Shown: positions 60,636 through 64,000 of the stretch, piece by piece
How positions within the stretch are numbered: the stretch's first letter is position 1
Layout of the letters: every line of letters starts with the position of its first letter
Assembly (NCBI RefSeq): GCF_000687165.1
Contig: NZ_JMKU01000001.1
Span: 1 to 64,000, forward strand
Length of the DNA stretch: 64,000 nucleotides
Direction of reading: 5' to 3'
DNA from: Paracidovorax oryzae ATCC 19882
Lineage (GTDB): Bacteria; Pseudomonadota; Gammaproteobacteria; Burkholderiales; Burkholderiaceae_C
The notes under the pieces: generated by a model
What the model was told of the DNA's origin: nothing
Seen by the model: the letters and a program-made list of their open reading frames with translations, nothing else
Databases searched by the model: none
Made by a program: the position numbers and the translations under genes

Positions 60636-61042
60636 CCTACCCCATCCAGAAGACCGACGCCGAATGGCAGGCGCTGCTGAAGGACAAGGGGGCCGAACCC
60701 GTGGCCTGGCAGGTCACGCGGCACGCGGCCACCGAGCGCCCCTTCACCGGCAAGTACGAAGCCCACTGGGACGACGGCAGCTACCACTGCGTCTGCTGCG
60801 GCGCCAAGCTGTTCGATTCGGTCACCAAGTTCGACGCCGGCTGCGGCTGGCCCAGCTTCTCCCAGGCGGTGCCCGGAGCCATCCGCGAAATCGTGGACCG
60901 CAGCCACGGCATGGTCCGCACCGAGACGGTGTGTGCACAATGCGGGGCCCACCTCGGCCATGTGTTCGAGGACGGCCCCGCGCCCACCGGGCTGCGCTAC
61001 TGCATGAATTCCGCGTCGCTGGACTTCGAGCCGGACGCCTGA
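60632..61042 (+). CDS. msrB: Peptide-methionine (R)-S-oxide reductase MsrB
   Basis: 136 residues. Zinc ligands in [11 protein letters not shown] and [24 protein letters not shown], and catalytic Cys in [12 protein letters not shown]. Repairs R-methionine sulfoxide. Start overlaps selO, so coupled translation. Confidence 0.97.
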   Translation: MTYPIQKTDAEWQALLKDKGAEPVAWQVTRHAATERPFTGKYEAHWDDGSYHCVCCGAKLFDSVTKFDAGCGWPSFSQAVPGAIREIVDRSHGMVRTETVCAQCGAHLGHVFEDGPAPTGLRYCMNSASLDFEPDA

Positions 61043-61099
61043 CCCAGCGACGGCGCGCGGCACACGCATGACGAGCCCGGCAACCGCCCTGCCCCATCT

Positions 61100-61669
61100 A
61101 TGAAACTGCTGATCGACTTCTTTCCCATCATCCTGTTCTTCGTGGCCTTCAAGGTCTGGGGCATCTACACGGCCACGGCCGTGGCGATCGCCGCCACCGT
61201 GCTCCAGATCGCCTATCTCCGCATAAGGCACGGCCGGATCGAACCGATGCAGTGGGTCAGCCTCGGCGTGATCGTGGTGTTCGGCGGCGCGACGCTGCTC
61301 TCCCACAGCGACACCTTCATCAAGTGGAAGCCTACCGTCCTCTACTGGCTGATGGGAAGCGCACTGCTGGTCGGCCAGCTGTTCTTCCGCAAGAACCTCA
61401 TCCGCACGCTCATGGGCGGCCAGATGGAACTGCCCGAAGCCGCATGGCGCACCATGAACTGGAGCTGGACGGCCTTCTTCGCCGCAATGGGCGCCATCAA
61501 TCTGTGGGTGGCACATGCTTTCAGCACCGACACCTGGGTGAACTTCAAGCTCTTCGGCGGGATCGGCCTGATGGCCGTCTTCGTGGTCGGCCAGGCGCTC
61601 TACCTGAGCCGCTACATGAAGGAGCCGCAGGAAGACGCCGGCACGGCGCCGGAGGATGCGAAGCCATGA
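61100..61669 (+). CDS. yciB: Inner membrane intracellular septation protein A (YciB)
   Basis: 189 residues with five or six helices. [27 protein letters not shown] and [31 protein letters not shown] are hallmark YciB segments, and [19 protein letters not shown] the third. Affects cell envelope synthesis and septation. Overlaps the bolA start by four bases. Confidence 0.95.
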   Translation: MKLLIDFFPIILFFVAFKVWGIYTATAVAIAATVLQIAYLRIRHGRIEPMQWVSLGVIVVFGGATLLSHSDTFIKWKPTVLYWLMGSALLVGQLFFRKNLIRTLMGGQMELPEAAWRTMNWSWTAFFAAMGAINLWVAHAFSTDTWVNFKLFGGIGLMAVFVVGQALYLSRYMKEPQEDAGTAPEDAKP

Positions 61670-61935
61670 GCGGCAGCGCCATCACCGCACAGGCCATGGA
61701 GCGCAGGCTGCGCGAAACCCTGGTGCCCAGCCTGCTCGAGGTGCTCGACGAAAGCGCGGCCCACGCGGGCCACGCCGGGTCCAACGGCACTGGCGCCGGG
61801 ACACATTTCCGGGTACGCATCTCGTCACCTTTGTTTACGGAACGCAGCCGCGTTGCACGGCACCGCCTTGTGTATGATGCGCTGCAGGAGTTCATTGACC
61901 AGGGTGCGCACGCCATCGCGATTGAAGTTCTCTGA
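61666..61935 (+). CDS. BolA family protein
   Basis: 89 residues from ATG 61666. [17 protein letters not shown]...[27 protein letters not shown] is the BolA fold with the conserved RVARHR motif and the HxxH-like His. BolA proteins work with monothiol glutaredoxins in Fe-S trafficking and in stress morphology. Coupled to yciB by ATGA. Confidence 0.94.
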   Translation: MSGSAITAQAMERRLRETLVPSLLEVLDESAAHAGHAGSNGTGAGTHFRVRISSPLFTERSRVARHRLVYDALQEFIDQGAHAIAIEVL

Positions 61936-62011
61936 TCGTCTTGATTCCCACGTCCAGGGCCACCATGGCGCACACCGTGCAGCCTGCCCTTTCCTTTTTG
62001 TGGATTTCCCA

Positions 62012-62797
62012 ATGAAGAAAAAGCTCTTGTCCGGCCTTGTGGCCGCTGCCGTGCTGGGCACATCCGCCCTGCCCGCCATCGCGCAGAACGTTGCCGTCGT
62101 GAATGGCAAGGCCGTGCCCAAGGAACGCATCGAAGTCCTGAAGCAGCAGGTCGAACGCTCCGGCCGGCCCATCACCCCCGAGATCGAAGGCCAGATCAAG
62201 GAAGAAGTGATCGCCCGCGAGATCTTCCTGCAGGAAGCGCAGAAGCGGGGCCTGGAAGGCTCGCAGAACGTGAAGGACCAGATGGAACTGGCCCGCCAGA
62301 CCATCCTGATCCGCGAGCTGTTCGCCGACTACCAGAAGGCCAACCCCGTCACCGACGCCGAGATCCAGGCCGAGTACGACAAGTTCGTCGCCGCCAACAC
62401 CGGCAAGGAATACAAGGCCAGCCACATCCTGGTGGAAACCGAAGACCAGGCCAAGGCCATCATCGCCTCCATCAAGAAGGGCGCGAAGTTCGAGGACATC
62501 GCCAAGAAGCAGTCCAAGGATCCCGGATCCGGCGCACGCGGCGGCGACCTCGACTGGGCCACCCCCAGCAGCTACGTGGCTGAATTCACCCAGGCCCTCG
62601 TGAAGCTCGACAAGGGCAAGATGACGCAGACCCCGGTCAAGACGCAATTCGGCTGGCACGTCATCCGCCTGGACGACGTGCGTGAAGCCAAGCTGCCCAA
62701 GCTGGACGAAGTCAAGCCGCAGATCGCACAGCAGCTGCAACAGCAGAAGCTGGCCAAGTTCCAGGAAGAACTGCGCGCCAAGGCCAAGGTCGAGTGA
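62012..62797 (+). CDS. Periplasmic parvulin-type peptidyl-prolyl isomerase
   Basis: 261 residues. Sec signal MKKKLLSGLVAAAVLGTSALPAIAQ, an N-terminal SurA-like helical region (NGKAVPKERIEVLKQQVER) and a rotamase domain (about 130-225) with KASHILVETEDQAKAIIASI and TQFGWHVIRLDD. Acts on outer membrane and secreted proteins. Followed by a terminator. Confidence 0.94.
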   Translation: MKKKLLSGLVAAAVLGTSALPAIAQNVAVVNGKAVPKERIEVLKQQVERSGRPITPEIEGQIKEEVIAREIFLQEAQKRGLEGSQNVKDQMELARQTILIRELFADYQKANPVTDAEIQAEYDKFVAANTGKEYKASHILVETEDQAKAIIASIKKGAKFEDIAKKQSKDPGSGARGGDLDWATPSSYVAEFTQALVKLDKGKMTQTPVKTQFGWHVIRLDDVREAKLPKLDEVKPQIAQQLQQQKLAKFQEELRAKAKVE

Positions 62798-62854
62798 TCG
62801 GCCGCAGGCCGCCGAAGCCGCACCGCGGCGTATGGCGGCCTGGTGACCCTTGCA

Positions 62855-62883
62855 GAAAAACGCGGCCATGGCCGCGTTTTTTC
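62855..62883. terminator. Bidirectional terminator between PPIase and DUF1624 genes
   Basis: AAAAA-CGCGGCC-AT-GGCCGCG-TTTTTT: a perfect 16-base palindrome flanked by A5 and T6, working for both convergent genes; it abuts the DUF1624 stop codon. Confidence 0.88.
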
Positions 62884-63679
62884 ATGGGCGGCCCAGCAGC
62901 CACCCCGTGGCCAGCAGCGCGCCGATGAGCACCGGCTGGTGCAGCATGTAATAGCTCAGGCTCCAGCGCCCCAGCACCGCCAGGGGGCGCACATTCCGGT
63001 GCACCGGAATCGCCAGCCAGCCCGGACGACGGCGCAGCACCCACTGCCCTGCAGCCAGCCCCCACCACATCACGCCCAGCCACGGCAGCACGGGCACGTA
63101 GTCCTCGGTGAACGGCTTGCGGGACACCAGGCCCAGCCAGTTCAGCGCATTGCTGTTGAACCAGGGCGCCCAGTCGGCCGCCGGCCCGGTCAGCAGCCAC
63201 CCGGCCGCCCACGGTGCAGCCAGCGCCAGGGCGCCGGCCGGCCACAGCCAGCCGCCCCATCCTGCCGTACAGCGGGCCACCACCAGCATCACGGCCATGC
63301 CGTGCAGCACGCCGAAATGGATGTAGCTGCGCGGGAACATGAGGTAGGACCCGGCGCTCACCAGCAATGCGCAGCCGGCGATCCGCACCCAGCGCCGGCC
63401 GAACCGGTGCCAGCCCACGCCCTGCTGCCAGGCAAGCGCCTGCCCCAGTCCTGCGCAGAAGAGGAACAGGCTGACGATGGCCGTCCGCTGCATCGTCCAG
63501 GCCGGGTCGCCCCGGAAATCCTGCGGCCAGTAGCCGAAGTGGCTGAGATCGAAGCAGAAGTGGAAGACGGTCATCCAGACCATGGCGATGCCACGCAGCG
63601 CATCGACGGCATCGGCGCGTGCGTGGCTTTCGGGGGTCTGCGGCAATGGTGGGGTACGGGTGCGGGAGGAACGTGCCAT
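62882..63679 (-). CDS. DUF1624 membrane protein (acyltransferase-like)
   Basis: 265 residues with about eight helices. ADAVDALRGIAMVWMTVFHFCFDLSHFGYW and AIVSLFLFCAGLGQALAWQQG are typical of DUF1624/heparan-alpha-glucosaminide acetyltransferase-like proteins, with the conserved His in FHFCFDLSHF. Acceptor not known. Confidence 0.88.
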   Translation of the reverse strand: MARSSRTRTPPLPQTPESHARADAVDALRGIAMVWMTVFHFCFDLSHFGYWPQDFRGDPAWTMQRTAIVSLFLFCAGLGQALAWQQGVGWHRFGRRWVRIAGCALLVSAGSYLMFPRSYIHFGVLHGMAVMLVVARCTAGWGGWLWPAGALALAAPWAAGWLLTGPAADWAPWFNSNALNWLGLVSRKPFTEDYVPVLPWLGVMWWGLAAGQWVLRRRPGWLAIPVHRNVRPLAVLGRWSLSYYMLHQPVLIGALLATGWLLGRP

Positions 63680-63792
63680 GCCAGGAACTGCGAATGGATC
63701 AACACACCGCCGTCCCGGGACGGCGGTCCCGCGATGTTAAGGTGGCCGTGGGCCTGCTACCCCGACATGCGTCGCGTTGGCGTGGTCCGCTT

Positions 63793-63999
63793 TCAGAAGG
63801 TCCGCTCGATGGCATTGACCAGGAGAGCCGCCAGGCGGTCGCTGGCGGCCTGCGTGCGGTGGATGTTGTCGATCACGTCGCCCACGCCGCGGTAGTCCTC
63901 CCCCCAGCCCGCGTGCGAAACCCCCAGTTGCTCGGCCACCCGATGGGTCACCTGGTTCAGCTCGTTGCGGCGCTGCACGCGCTCGGGCGTGAAAAGATC
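63793..63999 (-). CDS. Probable SGNH/GDSL hydrolase, C-terminal end (runs off right edge)
   Basis: Only the last 68 residues are in the window: ERVQRRNELNQVTHRVAEQLGV followed by DVIDNIHRTQAASDRLAALLVNAI. The D-x-x-H in IDNIH followed by an Ala-rich helix is the block V motif of SGNH hydrolases. The 5' part lies beyond the window, so the family call is an inference. Confidence 0.55.
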   Translation of the reverse strand, partial: DLFTPERVQRRNELNQVTHRVAEQLGVSHAGWGEDYRGVGDVIDNIHRTQAASDRLAALLVNAIERTF

Positions 64000-64000
64000 G

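Overview
The window is high-GC bacterial chromosome. Gene content and order fit a beta-proteobacterium of the Comamonadaceae, most likely the plant-associated Acidovorax/Paracidovorax group. That is inferred from smc-zipA-ligA, thrS-infC-rpmI-rplT-pheS-pheT-ihfA-merR-tRNA-Pro, a single isocitrate lyase, a secreted GH5 glucanase, a VgrG gene and two matches to the HrpX (PIP-box) promoter motif of plant pathogens. No rRNA, CRISPR array, insertion sequence or prophage was seen.

Layout. 1-0.73 kb: N-terminal part of a type VI VgrG. 1.0-8.0 kb: ligA, zipA and smc, all leftward. 8.1-9.5 kb: a class 3 lipase behind a PIP-box match, so a candidate type III effector. 9.6-18.5 kb: a YnfA-family membrane protein, a CHASE-PAS-GGDEF-EAL protein, an ArsB-type transporter, an ABC exporter, an acetyltransferase, and an unrecognised proline-rich protein whose promoter has a complete PIP box plus a correctly spaced -10. 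It is divergent from a tiny DUF3309 membrane protein. 18.7-26.8 kb: tRNA-Pro(GGG), a MerR regulator, then the ihfA-pheTS-rplT-rpmI-infC-thrS translation cluster. 27-28.6 kb: aceA with a palindrome-rich promoter. 28.6-33.4 kb: gamma-glutamylcyclotransferase-like protein, two EamA exporters, an Lrp regulator, a SWIB protein and an FbpA-like iron-binding protein.

33.5-45 kb is mostly a leftward lipid/acyl-CoA catabolic block: SDRs, GST, ElaA, a zinc-independent MDR, two hotdog thioesterases, acyl-CoA dehydrogenase, thiolase and FadB/FadJ-type multifunctional enzyme. 45.3-52 kb carries a Tat-type GH5 glucanase that converges on a five-gene c-di-GMP operon. That operon resembles SiaABCD of Pseudomonas, but its phosphatase has CBS domains in place of a membrane sensor and a fifth gene encodes an EAL protein. 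52-59 kb is a branched-chain amino acid type ABC transporter (livFGMH-K) downstream of an acyl-CoA synthetase. 59-64 kb holds selO-msrB-yciB-bolA in overlapping order, a parvulin PPIase, a DUF1624 membrane protein and the C-terminal end of a probable SGNH hydrolase.

The most interesting items are the PIP-box gene at 17374-18162 (possible undescribed type III substrate), the PIP-box lipase, the CBS-type Sia-like c-di-GMP module, the paired operators in the aceA promoter and the strong hairpin ahead of livK.
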